The notes under the pieces are model-generated. The model saw only the letters and a list, made by a program, of their open reading frames with translations. It was not told the origin of the DNA and made no database searches. Both the position numbers and the translations under genes were made by a program. DNA of 64,000 bases from UBA6663 sp044226485. GTDB taxonomy: Bacteria > Chloroflexota > Anaerolineae > Anaerolineales > UBA6663. The stretch lies in contig JBGAGY010000008.1 in the NCBI GenBank assembly GCA_044226485.1, forward strand, positions 1 to 64,000, read 5' to 3'. Every line of letters begins with the position of its first letter. The first letter of the stretch is position 1. Positions 50,076-58,672 of the stretch are shown here, one piece after another.

Positions 50076-52748
50076 ATGCCCTTCCGACACTGGATCGCTC
50101 TCGTGCTGAGCCTGTGCCTCGTCATTGGTTCGCAGCCTGTCGCCCAACCTGCCGTGGCCATCGGCTCGCTCGCGACGTCTGGGACCGTGGGCTGGCAGGA
50201 GGACCTGGTCTTCAAATCTAGCGACACATACTCCGGGCTCGACATGGTCATCGACCATCTGGGTGGCCGACATGTCGTCCTCCTGGATAAGGAGTCTGGG
50301 GTATTGAAGTACGCCTATGCCGAGCGGGGTGGGTCGAACTGGAGCGTGGTGACGGTCGCCGAAGGCGGTTTCACAGAAGTCGCGTTGACGCTGGCCTTCG
50401 ATGGCTCACCCAAGATCGCGTTCACGCGTTTCCCTGACCTCTACTATGCGACGCGCAGGCCCAATGGAACCTTTCAGGTGGAGACCGTCAGTCGCGGTTT
50501 GGCCATCTCCGGGCTGGCTCTGGCCTGGAGCGAGACTGGCCCGCAGATCGTCTACGGCGTCGAGCGCAACCTCGTGAATTACGCGCATAACGACGGCACG
50601 AATTGGATCCTCGACACCATCCCGCTTCCCGACGTGCTCACGGGGTATGGCCTTCCCGCACTGGCGGTCGACTACGGGAATCATCTGCACATCGCCGTCA
50701 ACCGGGGAGGGAATGTCTACTATGTGAACAACGTCGGCGGCACCTGGCAGACCCGGACCATAGGGCCAGGGGAGCCGCCGGCCATCGCCATCGAGGACAA
50801 CAGCACCAACCGCGTGCATATCGTGTTCAAGTCGGGCCTCGAGATCCGCCATCACTGGTGGGATGGCGCAGCCTGGGTCGCGGATACTGTGGACACTGTG
50901 GCGGCTGACACTCCCGATATGTTCGAACCAGGCCTCGATCTCGATGCGGCCGGGCGGCCGTACGTCGCGTTCGCGAGCGGCCGCGATGTGCGCGTTCGGC
51001 GTATGCTGACCGGAGTCTGGGGGGACGCGAGCGCCGATGCTTTCGATCACCCTAACTACGGACGCCGGATCATCTTGCGGATCGACAACCAGAACGTGCC
51101 GCACGTGGCGTTCCGCGATTCCTGGGGCGAGATCTACCACGGCGTGCTCGACGGGGCCTGGTGGCTGGATACCCTCGAGAGCGGCGTGGGCGTTGGCGGA
51201 ACGTCGATCGCTGTGCCGCGCAATGGAGTCGGGCGCATCAGCTATGCGGCTCTGACCGGGCCGAATCGTGGGCTGCGTTTTGCAGTGCCCGGCGTGACCT
51301 GTGCACCACCGATCTGTACCTCGACCTGGATCAAATCGACGGTGGCCGCCGGGGCGGCCGGCGAACGCGGCCTCGACAACAGCATCGCATTGCGCTCCGT
51401 CATCGATGGCGGAGACGCGCGGATCGCATCGTACGACCCGGTCTCGCATGTGCTGGAGTACACGTATCAGTCGGGGCTCGTGTGGCAGACCGAGACGGTC
51501 GACGCGAGCGGCGACGTGGGCCGTTATGCCTCGCTGGCGCTTGACGATAGCGGGGTGCCGTACATCGCCTATTGGGATGCGACAAACCACCAGATCAAGT
51601 TGGCCTGGAAGACGGCCAATGGCTGGCAGACGACGACCAACACCGCCGGGCCCGCGCTCGACGCAGCGAGCGGCGCTCTCTCGCTGGCGTTGACGCCTTC
51701 GACGAGCCCCTACTGCTGCTCGTTCAACATCAGCTACTACGACGCCGTCAACAAGAATCTGCGTCTGGCGGTCTACAAGGACCTGGCCTGGCACGACTAT
51801 CTGATCGAGTCGACCGGCGACGTCGGGCGGCTGAACTCCTTGGCCTACTGGCAGGATTTCGTTTATGGCTTCATCGTGGTCTACAGTGATGACACAAACG
51901 GGAGCCTCAACGTCGCGCAAGGCCTTGACGCGGATTGGCTAGACAGACCGGGGCTGAGCAGCGTGGGGGCGGTGACGGACCTGTCGCCGCTGTGGGCCGA
52001 CTACTACGCCGATGAGCGGCGCTTTGCCTACTCAACGACCGGCGGTGCACTCATGGTCGCAGCCCAAGGTGCTGGCTCGAACTGGAGCACCACCACCGTC
52101 GAATCGGGCGGTGGTGCGACGCTGGATCATCTCGGGCTGAGCGTCGGCGGAGGCCGAGTCCATCTGACCTACACGCGCAACGGCACCGAGTTGATCCATG
52201 CCGTCAGCCTTGCCACGAATGCGGATCTCTACTACAACCCGCTGCAGCCGTGTCTGAATGACCCGATCCTGCCGGCCAGCTTCGGCGACTGGGCGGCCGA
52301 CTTCGTCGTGCCAGCTCCGACGGCTGTGCTCGACGATCTCGGCACCCTGCGCGTGTTGCGCGACCTCTTCGCCACAACGCCTGAGGGCCAGCATTTCATT
52401 GATCTCTACTACACGTACGCCGATGAGACCGGAGCGCTGGCGTTGGCTGACCCCGCGCTGGCGCTCGAGGCCTACGAGGTGATGCAGAGTTTCCTGCCGG
52501 GCTTCGAGGCGCTCGTGCGCGGCCACGGCGACGAAGTCCACGTGACGGCTGACATGATCGCCAAGGCCAATACACTGCTTGATGAACTCTCTGGGGCGGG
52601 CAGCCCCGGGCTGGCGGCTGCGCTGGCGAACGAGCGCGCCCGGTTCAACCAACTGGCGGACTTCGAGGGGCTTTCGTTTGCAGAGGCTTCCGAGTTACTT
52701 GGCGTGACGCCGCCCGGGGTGGTATATCTGACCGAGATCACGCGCTGA
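50076..52748 (+). CDS. Large secreted beta-propeller protein of unknown function
   Basis: 890 residues. A signal peptide covers residues 1-29 (MPFRHWIALVLSLCLVIGSQPVAQPAVA). About twelve repeats of 45-50 residues follow, of the type LALDDSGVPYIAYWDATNHQIKLAWK, spaced through residues 50-720, which suggests one or two beta propellers. The last 150 residues differ: they start YYNPLQPCLNDPILPASFGDW, contain LRDLFATTPEGQHFIDLYY and are helical. A similar tail appears in large bacterial surface proteins with C-terminal sorting regions, but no clear sorting signal is seen here. It is probably extracellular; the ligand is unknown. Confidence 0.8.
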   Translation: MPFRHWIALVLSLCLVIGSQPVAQPAVAIGSLATSGTVGWQEDLVFKSSDTYSGLDMVIDHLGGRHVVLLDKESGVLKYAYAERGGSNWSVVTVAEGGFTEVALTLAFDGSPKIAFTRFPDLYYATRRPNGTFQVETVSRGLAISGLALAWSETGPQIVYGVERNLVNYAHNDGTNWILDTIPLPDVLTGYGLPALAVDYGNHLHIAVNRGGNVYYVNNVGGTWQTRTIGPGEPPAIAIEDNSTNRVHIVFKSGLEIRHHWWDGAAWVADTVDTVAADTPDMFEPGLDLDAAGRPYVAFASGRDVRVRRMLTGVWGDASADAFDHPNYGRRIILRIDNQNVPHVAFRDSWGEIYHGVLDGAWWLDTLESGVGVGGTSIAVPRNGVGRISYAALTGPNRGLRFAVPGVTCAPPICTSTWIKSTVAAGAAGERGLDNSIALRSVIDGGDARIASYDPVSHVLEYTYQSGLVWQTETVDASGDVGRYASLALDDSGVPYIAYWDATNHQIKLAWKTANGWQTTTNTAGPALDAASGALSLALTPSTSPYCCSFNISYYDAVNKNLRLAVYKDLAWHDYLIESTGDVGRLNSLAYWQDFVYGFIVVYSDDTNGSLNVAQGLDADWLDRPGLSSVGAVTDLSPLWADYYADERRFAYSTTGGALMVAAQGAGSNWSTTTVESGGGATLDHLGLSVGGGRVHLTYTRNGTELIHAVSLATNADLYYNPLQPCLNDPILPASFGDWAADFVVPAPTAVLDDLGTLRVLRDLFATTPEGQHFIDLYYTYADETGALALADPALALEAYEVMQSFLPGFEALVRGHGDEVHVTADMIAKANTLLDELSGAGSPGLAAALANERARFNQLADFEGLSFAEASELLGVTPPGVVYLTEITR

Positions 52749-52786
52749 TCGACTCGGCGCGATGTTCGATGAGAGGGAACACGGCC

Positions 52787-53221
52787 ATGCCCACTGCGGA
52801 TGAGACGGAACTGCTGCGACTGGCTCGCGCGCTCAACCAGGCCGCGGATCGAGGCGATCGCGCGGCCCTTGACGCGCTCTTCGCTGACGAATACGTGAGC
52901 ACGGGCTCGGGCAATGTCTGGGGCGAGTACGGCCGCTTCGGAAACAAGGCCAGCGCGATCGCCAAATTCGGCGCGGAGCCGCCCCCGGGCCTGGTCAACG
53001 CCACGACCCTGTCACACGAACGAGTCACGGTCGTCGACGACACTGGGATCACGACCTACCTGATCACGGATCACTGGTCGGATGCCGAGGGTGAGCACAC
53101 AATCCTGTGCTGGGTCACCGATGTGTGGATCCGGCGACAGGGGACGTGGCGGATGGTGGCCACTCACGAAAGCGTCGTGTCGGATGCGCACTCGCCGACA
53201 GCCTCGCCGTCCGCTCTCTGA
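52787..53221 (+). CDS. NTF2-like / DUF4440-type protein
   Basis: 144 residues. The cone-shaped NTF2-like fold is suggested by ELLRLARALNQAADRGDRAALDALFADEYVSTGSGNVWG at the N-terminus and the closing strands TILCWVTDVWIRRQGTWRMVATHES near the C-terminus. Such proteins act as small-ligand binders or, in some cases, ketosteroid isomerase-like enzymes. ATG 52787 is preferred over ATG 52769 because GAGAGGGAA precedes it. It lies 38 bases after the propeller gene and may be co-transcribed. Function unknown. Confidence 0.82.
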   Translation: MPTADETELLRLARALNQAADRGDRAALDALFADEYVSTGSGNVWGEYGRFGNKASAIAKFGAEPPPGLVNATTLSHERVTVVDDTGITTYLITDHWSDAEGEHTILCWVTDVWIRRQGTWRMVATHESVVSDAHSPTASPSAL

Positions 53222-53238
53222 CGGCTCACCCTGGACGA

Positions 53239-53270
53239 CATCGGGTCCCGGTTTTCATCGGGACCCGATG
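53239..53270. terminator. Hairpin after the NTF2-like gene
   Basis: 11-bp inverted repeat CATCGGGTCCC / GGGACCCGATG around GGTTTTCATC-like loop bases, without a following T tract. It is probably a transcript end or a stabilising structure shared by the convergent YHS gene. Confidence 0.5.
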
Positions 53271-53338
53271 CCGATGGAGCGTGGCGGGTCAGAGACATCT
53301 CTGCCTCCGATTGCCAGGCCTCGGCGCGGCGGCGACGA

Positions 53339-53512
53339 TCAGTCGCCGCTGCGCTTCATTTCATCCTCCGATTTGACGTACTCCTCGGGATTGTTGTCGA
53401 AGGTCTGCTTGCAATCCAGCGAACAGAAGTAGTACGTGCGCCCCTTGTAGTCAGACTTGGCGGGCGGGTTGGATTCATCCACCTGCATGCCGCATACCAG
53501 ATCCTGTGCCAT
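53339..53512 (-). CDS. YHS-domain protein
   Basis: 57 residues, only a YHS domain: DLVCGMQVDESNPPAKSDYKG, then TYYFCSLDCKQTFDNNPEEYV. The two Cys motifs (CGM and FCS..C) are the family signature and probably bind a metal ion, most often linked to copper or heavy-metal handling. ATG 53512 has AAGGAGA upstream. It stands alone, and no metal transporter lies nearby in the window. Confidence 0.93.
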   Translation of the reverse strand: MAQDLVCGMQVDESNPPAKSDYKGRTYYFCSLDCKQTFDNNPEEYVKSEDEMKRSGD

Positions 53513-53612
53513 GGTGTCATCTCCTTTTGAACCAACGAGTCGGTGAACACCCGGCGCGAGGTTGCGCCTGTGGAAGAAAAGCATATCGTCGTCGAAGGCT
53601 CCGTCCAGAAGG

Positions 53613-53888
53613 CTAGGCCAGGTCGACCTGAATGCCCTGGCCACGCAGGTCGGCGACGGCGGCCTCGGGCGCGTGCGAGTCGGTGATCAGGCGCTGGATC
53701 TCGTGGGGCAGGGCGAAAGCGTGAAGGAAGCGCGCGCCGAACTTGCTCGAGTCGACGATGCCCACGACGGCGGCCGAGGCTTTTACCAGGTCGTGCTCCA
53801 ATTTAACCTCTTGGAGATCGCCCTCCATCGGGCCGTCGCGCGCGGTGACGCCTCTGGCGCCGAAGAAGCCGAAGTCGAGACGCAGTCA
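53613..53888 (-). pseudogene. C-terminal fragment of a DeoR-family regulator
   Basis: After an in-frame TGA at about 53886 the frame reads LRLDFGFFGARGVTARDGPMEGDLQEVKLEHDLVKASAAVVGIVDSSKFG and ends IQRLITDSHAPEAAVADLRGQGIQ. These are the effector-domain motifs (GxxG, DSSKFG) of DeoR sugar regulators. The DNA-binding N-terminal domain, about 160 residues, is missing. It lies upstream of the rhamnose block and may be the remnant of its former regulator. Confidence 0.75.
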
Positions 53889-54002
53889 TCGGGCGAGATG
53901 AAGGGCTGCCACACCATCCGAGATGGATCCCTACCTTGGGTCTATGGCGGCTACAATCGCTACTAGATCCACAACGGTCGAGACGCGGTGGGCGCTGATG
54001 CC

Positions 54003-54146
54003 ATGCGTCACACAAGCGCAGCGCTGGTTCGCGCCTTACAGACAATGGCCTGCGCGCTCGTCGGCCACGAGGCTGTCGCCCTGGCGGGCCGCGCAAATGG
54101 CCTGCCGGAGCTCTATTGGCGCACGATCCTTTTCAAAGTCGAGTGA
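54003..54146 (+). CDS. Short ORF before the rhamnosidase gene, doubtful
   Basis: 47 codons (MRHTSAALVRALQTMACA ... ELYWRTILFKVE) end four bases before the rhamnosidase start. The composition is protein-like and the spacing would allow coupling, but no family is recognised and no ribosome site is seen. It could be a gene remnant. Confidence 0.3.
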   Translation: MRHTSAALVRALQTMACALVGHEAVALAGRANGLPELYWRTILFKVE

Positions 54147-54150
54147 AGCA

Positions 54151-56970
54151 ATGACCCCTGTGTTCCGTTTGAACGTCCGCGTTGAGCATCTCGTCGATTC
54201 GTTGGGGATCGGCGTCGATCGGCCGCGATTGTCGTGGCGCATCGAAACGCAGGCGCCGAACTGGCGCCAGAGCGCATACGAGATCGAGGCGACAGCCGGG
54301 GATGGCGGCATGCGCGGCGGGACCGGACGGGTCGAGTCCGATCAATCGGTGCTCGTCGCCTGGCCATTCGCGCCGCTTGCCTCGCGCGAACGCGTCGACG
54401 TGCGGGTGCGCGTCTGGGATCGAGAGGGGGCGGCGTCAGAGTGGAGCGAGCCGCTCACCGTCGAGGCCGGTCTGTTGAAGGCTGACGAATGGAGCGCACG
54501 GTTCGTCACGCCCCTGTGGGATGAAGACCCCGCGCAGGTTCACCCGGCGCCGTTCCTGCGGCGCGCGTTCAGGCTGCGTTCGGAAGTCCGTTCGGCGCGA
54601 CTGTACGTGACGGCGCTCGGTCTCTACGAAGCGCAACTCAACGGCCAGGTCGTCGGCGATCACGTCCTCGCGCCCGGCTGGACGGTCTACGATGAACGGC
54701 TGCGCTATCACACCTTCGACGTCACCGGGCTGGTGACCGAGGGCGATAACGCGATCGGGGCCGTCTTGGGAGACGGCTGGTTCCGCGGCCGGCTCGGCTT
54801 CGGCGGCGGGCGCAGCAATGTTTACGGCGAGCGCCTCGCGCTGCTGGCTCAGCTTGAAGTGACGTACGCCGACGGTTCCAGCGAACGCATCGTCACCGAT
54901 GACAGCTGGCGCGCCGCCACCGGACCAATCCTGGCCAGCGGCATCTACGACGGCGAGACCTATGACGCGCGTCGCGAATTCGCCGGGTGGTCGACCGCCG
55001 GCTTCGACGACGCGGCCTGGAGCGGGACGCGAGTGGTTGAGTGGGATCTCGATACGCTGGAAGCGCCGCTCGGGCCACCCATGCGCCGCATCGAGACCCT
55101 TGCACCGGTGACGATCTGGCCGTCGCCCTCTGGCAAGACCCTTGTCGACTTCGGTCAGAACCTCGTCGGCCGGTTGTCGATCCGCGTGCAAGGCGACGCC
55201 GGCCGGACCGTGACGCTGCGCCATGCCGAGGTGCTCGAGAACGGCGAGCTTTCCACGCGCCCGTTGCGCTACGCCAAAGCGACCGACCGCTACACGCTGA
55301 AGGGGGAGGGCCTCGAAACCTGGGAACCGCGCTTTACGTTCCACGGATTTCGCTATGCCGAGGTGGAGGGCTGGCCGGGCGAGCTGCGCGCGCAGGACCT
55401 CAACGCCGTCGTGGCGCACTCCGACATGGAACGCACCGGCTGGTTCGAGACGTCCGACGCGATGCTCAATCAGCTGACGCAGAACATCGTCTGGGGCATG
55501 CGCGGCAACTTCCTTGACGTGCCGACCGACTGCCCGCAACGCGATGAGCGCCTGGGCTGGACCGGCGATCTCGAGGTCTTCTCGCCGACTGCGTCGTTCA
55601 TGTACGACGTCAGCGGTCTGCTGCGCTCCTGGCTGAGGGACCTGGCCGAGGAGCAACGCCGGTCCGGCGGCGCCGTGCCCCACGTGGTGCCCAACGTGCT
55701 GGGCGCCAGCGCGGCCGGAGCGGCGGCCTGGGCAGATGCCGCGACAATCGTGCCCTGGGTGCTGTACCAAAACTTCGCCGATCGCGAGATCCTGGCGGAT
55801 CAGTTCGACAGCATGTGCGCGTGGGTCGACCACGTGGCGGAGATCGCGGGTGAAAGCCGGTTGTGGGACAAAGGCTTTCAGTTCGGCGACTGGCTCGACC
55901 CGACGGCGCCGCCCGACAAGCCGGCTCAGGCGCGGACTGACAAGACCATCGTCGCCAGCGCGTACTTCGTGCGATCCGCGGACCTCGTGGCCCTGGCTGC
56001 CGGTGTGCTCGGACGCGCGGAGGCCGAGCAGCGCTACAAGGCCCTGGCGGCCGAGGCTCGGGCCGCCTTCGTGCGCGAGTACGTCACGCCGGCCGGCCGA
56101 CTGATGAACGATGCCGAGACAGCCTATGCGCTGGCCCTGGCGTTCGATCTTTTGCCCACGCCCGAGCAGCGCCAACGCGCCGGCGATCGACTGGCCGAAC
56201 TGGTGCGTGAGAGCGGCTATCGCATCCGCACCGGCTTCGTCGGCACGCCCATCATCTGCGACGCCTTGTGCAAGACCGGGCACTACGCGGCGGCGTATCG
56301 CCTGCTCCTTCAGCGCGAGTGCCCGTCGTGGCTTTACCCGGTGACGATGGGCGCGACCACGATCTGGGAGCGGTGGGACAGCCTGCTCCCCGACGGCTCG
56401 GTAAACCCCGGCGAGATGACGTCGTTCAACCACTATGCCCTCGGTGCCGTGGCCGATTGGATGGTTCGCACGATCGGCGGCCTGAACGCCATCGAGCCAG
56501 GCTATCGCCGTTCCGTCATCCGGCCGCGCCTGGGCGGCGGGCTCACACGATGCCGCGCCCGCCACATTACGGCCTATGGTCTCATCGAGAGCGCGTGGAC
56601 CCTTGACGAGGGGAAGTTCAACCTGGACGTCACCATCCCGGCGAATGCCTCGGCTGTGGTGATCCTTCCCGGTCAGGAGGCACCGATCGAGGTGGGTTCG
56701 GGCACCTGGCACTGGGCCGTGCCGTATCAGGATCCGGATGCGCGCGGGGCCTTCACTGTCGATGACCTGGTCGGCGACATCTTTGCCGAAGCGCGAGGCC
56801 GTGCGATCGTGATGTCGGCGCTCGAACGCGCCGGCGCGCCCGATTTCGTGCGCGGCGTCATCTCGAGCGAGCCGAACTTGCCGTTGAGGCAGGCGCTGCG
56901 CATGGCGCCCAACTACGATGATGTGCTGCGGCTCGTGGGCGACGCGTTGGCGGGCGGGGGAAGCGACTGA
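54151..56970 (+). CDS. Alpha-L-rhamnosidase, glycoside hydrolase family 78
   Basis: 939 residues, the usual size. N-terminal beta domains run to about residue 350 (LSWRIETQAPNWRQSAYEIE; RLYVTALGLYEAQLNGQVVGDHVLAPGWT). The (alpha/alpha)6 barrel has the acid region DVPTDCPQRDERLGWTGDLEVF and the base Glu in GATTIWERWDSLLPDG. A C-terminal beta domain ends the protein. No signal peptide is present, so it acts on imported rhamnosides. The start is ATG 54151 with only weak GAGTGAA upstream. It is the first enzyme of the rhamnose block and releases L-rhamnose for the isomerase. Confidence 0.95.
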   Translation: MTPVFRLNVRVEHLVDSLGIGVDRPRLSWRIETQAPNWRQSAYEIEATAGDGGMRGGTGRVESDQSVLVAWPFAPLASRERVDVRVRVWDREGAASEWSEPLTVEAGLLKADEWSARFVTPLWDEDPAQVHPAPFLRRAFRLRSEVRSARLYVTALGLYEAQLNGQVVGDHVLAPGWTVYDERLRYHTFDVTGLVTEGDNAIGAVLGDGWFRGRLGFGGGRSNVYGERLALLAQLEVTYADGSSERIVTDDSWRAATGPILASGIYDGETYDARREFAGWSTAGFDDAAWSGTRVVEWDLDTLEAPLGPPMRRIETLAPVTIWPSPSGKTLVDFGQNLVGRLSIRVQGDAGRTVTLRHAEVLENGELSTRPLRYAKATDRYTLKGEGLETWEPRFTFHGFRYAEVEGWPGELRAQDLNAVVAHSDMERTGWFETSDAMLNQLTQNIVWGMRGNFLDVPTDCPQRDERLGWTGDLEVFSPTASFMYDVSGLLRSWLRDLAEEQRRSGGAVPHVVPNVLGASAAGAAAWADAATIVPWVLYQNFADREILADQFDSMCAWVDHVAEIAGESRLWDKGFQFGDWLDPTAPPDKPAQARTDKTIVASAYFVRSADLVALAAGVLGRAEAEQRYKALAAEARAAFVREYVTPAGRLMNDAETAYALALAFDLLPTPEQRQRAGDRLAELVRESGYRIRTGFVGTPIICDALCKTGHYAAAYRLLLQRECPSWLYPVTMGATTIWERWDSLLPDGSVNPGEMTSFNHYALGAVADWMVRTIGGLNAIEPGYRRSVIRPRLGGGLTRCRARHITAYGLIESAWTLDEGKFNLDVTIPANASAVVILPGQEAPIEVGSGTWHWAVPYQDPDARGAFTVDDLVGDIFAEARGRAIVMSALERAGAPDFVRGVISSEPNLPLRQALRMAPNYDDVLRLVGDALAGGGSD

Positions 56971-57249
56971 TCGTTTCCTTTGTTGCCCGGGAGGGCGTAC
57001 ACGGGTCACACGGATCGTCGCGGATGCCAGGGATGTCGGCCATCTGCAGAATCTGTGGCATCCGTGTACTGCGTTTCGATATCGTCATGTCGATCGAATG
57101 GCGCAATTTGCGACACTCGCCTGACCGGATCGTTCAAGCTTGAGTGATGCAGAGCGACCCAGCAAACAGTGCGCTCGTTGGTGTATGCTCAACTCGTTCA
57201 ACGTCCGAGCCGCAAAGCCGTTCGAAGCACTCAAGGGGAAGTGTGATCG
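56971..57249. other. Intergenic region with inverted repeats between rhamnosidase and isomerase
   Basis: 279 bases without a gene. The 57000-57080 part contains nested inverted repeats (ACACGGAT / ATCCGTGT and GGATGCC / GGCATCC). They resemble a dispersed repeat or a weak terminator. No promoter could be fixed. Confidence 0.4.
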
Positions 57250-58527
57250 ATGACCGAGACTCTTCGTGACACTCACGTCCAGCGTTCCTATGACCTGGCG
57301 CGCGAACGCTATGCCCAGCTGGGCGTCGACACCGAGGGGGCGCTGGCCGCGCTTTCGGCCGTCTCGCTCAGCCTGCACTGTTGGCAGGGCGACGACGTCG
57401 GCGGCTTCGAGAGCTCTGGCGAGGCACTGTCGGGCGGCATCGCGGCCACCGGCAATTACCCCGGCAAGGCGCGCACGCCCGATGAACTCCGCGCCGACCT
57501 CGACCAGGTCTACAAACTCCTCCCCGGCTCACACCGCCTCAACCTGCACGCCATGTACGCCGAGACCGGCGGCAAACGCGTCGACCGCAACGAGCTGCGC
57601 CCCGAGCACTTCACCGCCTGGCGCGACTGGGCCAAGGCTAACGACCACGGCGTCGACTTCAACCCCTCGTGCTTCTCGCACCCCAGGTCCGCCTCGGGCT
57701 TCACGCTCGCCAGCGCCGACGCGGGCATCCGCCAGTTCTGGATCGAGCACTGCATTGCCTCGCGCAAGATCGGGGCGTCGTTCGGGCAGGCGTTGGGCAC
57801 GCCGTGCGTGACCAACATCTGGATCCCGGACGGCTACAAGGACACGCCGGTCGACCGGGTCGCGCCGCGCCAGCGCCTGATCGAGTCGCTCGATGCGGTG
57901 CTGGCCGAGAAGCTGGATCCTGCCCACAACCTCGACGCGGTCGAGCCCAAGCTGTTCGGGCTGGGCTCGGAGAGCTATGTTGTCGGATCGAGCGAGTTCT
58001 ACCTGGGCTATGCCCAGTCGCGCGGGATCCTGCTGTGCCTCGATGCCGGGCACTTCCACCCCACGGAGACCATCGCTGACAAGATCTCGGCGGTGCTGCT
58101 GTACCTGCCCGAGATCCTGCTGCACGTCAGCCGCGGCGTGAGGTGGGACAGCGACCACGTGGTGACGCTCAGCGACGACCTGCAGGCGATCACGCAGGAG
58201 ATCGTGCGCGGCGGGAACCTCAAGCGCGTGCACATCGGCCTCGACTACTTCGACGCGAGCATCAACCGGGTGGGGGCGTGGGCGATCGGCGCGCGCAACA
58301 CGCTGCGGGCGCTGCTGATGGCCCTGCTCGAACCGCGTGCCGAACTCCAGGCGCTCGAGGAGGCCGGCGACTACACCGGGCGCCTGGCGCTGCTCGAAGA
58401 GCTCAAGGGCCTGCCCTTCGGCGCGGTGTGGGACTATCACTGCCTGCGCCATGAGGCTCCCGTCGGCCTCGCCTATCTCGACGAAGTCCGCAGCTACGAG
58501 CGCGAGGTGTTGGCGGCCAGGGGATGA
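57250..58527 (+). CDS. rhaA: L-rhamnose isomerase
   Basis: 425 residues. It converts L-rhamnose to L-rhamnulose with Mn2+ or another divalent metal. Characteristic blocks: SLSLHCWQGDDVGGFES, the substrate region SGGIAATGNYPGKARTPDELR, HGVDFNPSCFSHP, LFGLGSESYVVGSSEFYLGYAQ, CLDAGHFHPTET with metal ligands, and HIGLDYFDASINRVGAW. It begins at ATG 57250 with AAGGGGAAG upstream. It is followed by the aldolase/dehydrogenase gene after a 145-base gap with a long palindrome. A rhamnulokinase is missing from the window. Confidence 0.97.
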   Translation: MTETLRDTHVQRSYDLARERYAQLGVDTEGALAALSAVSLSLHCWQGDDVGGFESSGEALSGGIAATGNYPGKARTPDELRADLDQVYKLLPGSHRLNLHAMYAETGGKRVDRNELRPEHFTAWRDWAKANDHGVDFNPSCFSHPRSASGFTLASADAGIRQFWIEHCIASRKIGASFGQALGTPCVTNIWIPDGYKDTPVDRVAPRQRLIESLDAVLAEKLDPAHNLDAVEPKLFGLGSESYVVGSSEFYLGYAQSRGILLCLDAGHFHPTETIADKISAVLLYLPEILLHVSRGVRWDSDHVVTLSDDLQAITQEIVRGGNLKRVHIGLDYFDASINRVGAWAIGARNTLRALLMALLEPRAELQALEEAGDYTGRLALLEELKGLPFGAVWDYHCLRHEAPVGLAYLDEVRSYEREVLAARG

Positions 58528-58542
58528 CTGTAGATGACTGTA

Positions 58543-58641
58543 GACGGCGGACCGCAGACCGCGGCCGCCTTTCGCCTCAGTCATCTTGCGGGCATGGGGC
58601 GGAGGGGTTCGCCCTGATGAGTCGGTCTGCGGTCCGCCGTC
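58543..58641. repeat. Perfect 18-bp inverted repeat between rhaA and the aldolase gene
   Basis: GACGGCGGACCGCAGACC (58543-58560) and GGTCTGCGGTCCGCCGTC (58624-58641) match exactly around 63 bases. The arms are built from the short repeated word GCGGTC(C/T)GC, which also occurs again to the right (58643-58654). The element fills the gap inside the operon and looks like a non-autonomous palindromic element or an mRNA-stabilising stem. Confidence 0.8.
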
Positions 58642-58672
58642 TGCGGTCTGCGGTCAAACAAGGACCTTACTG

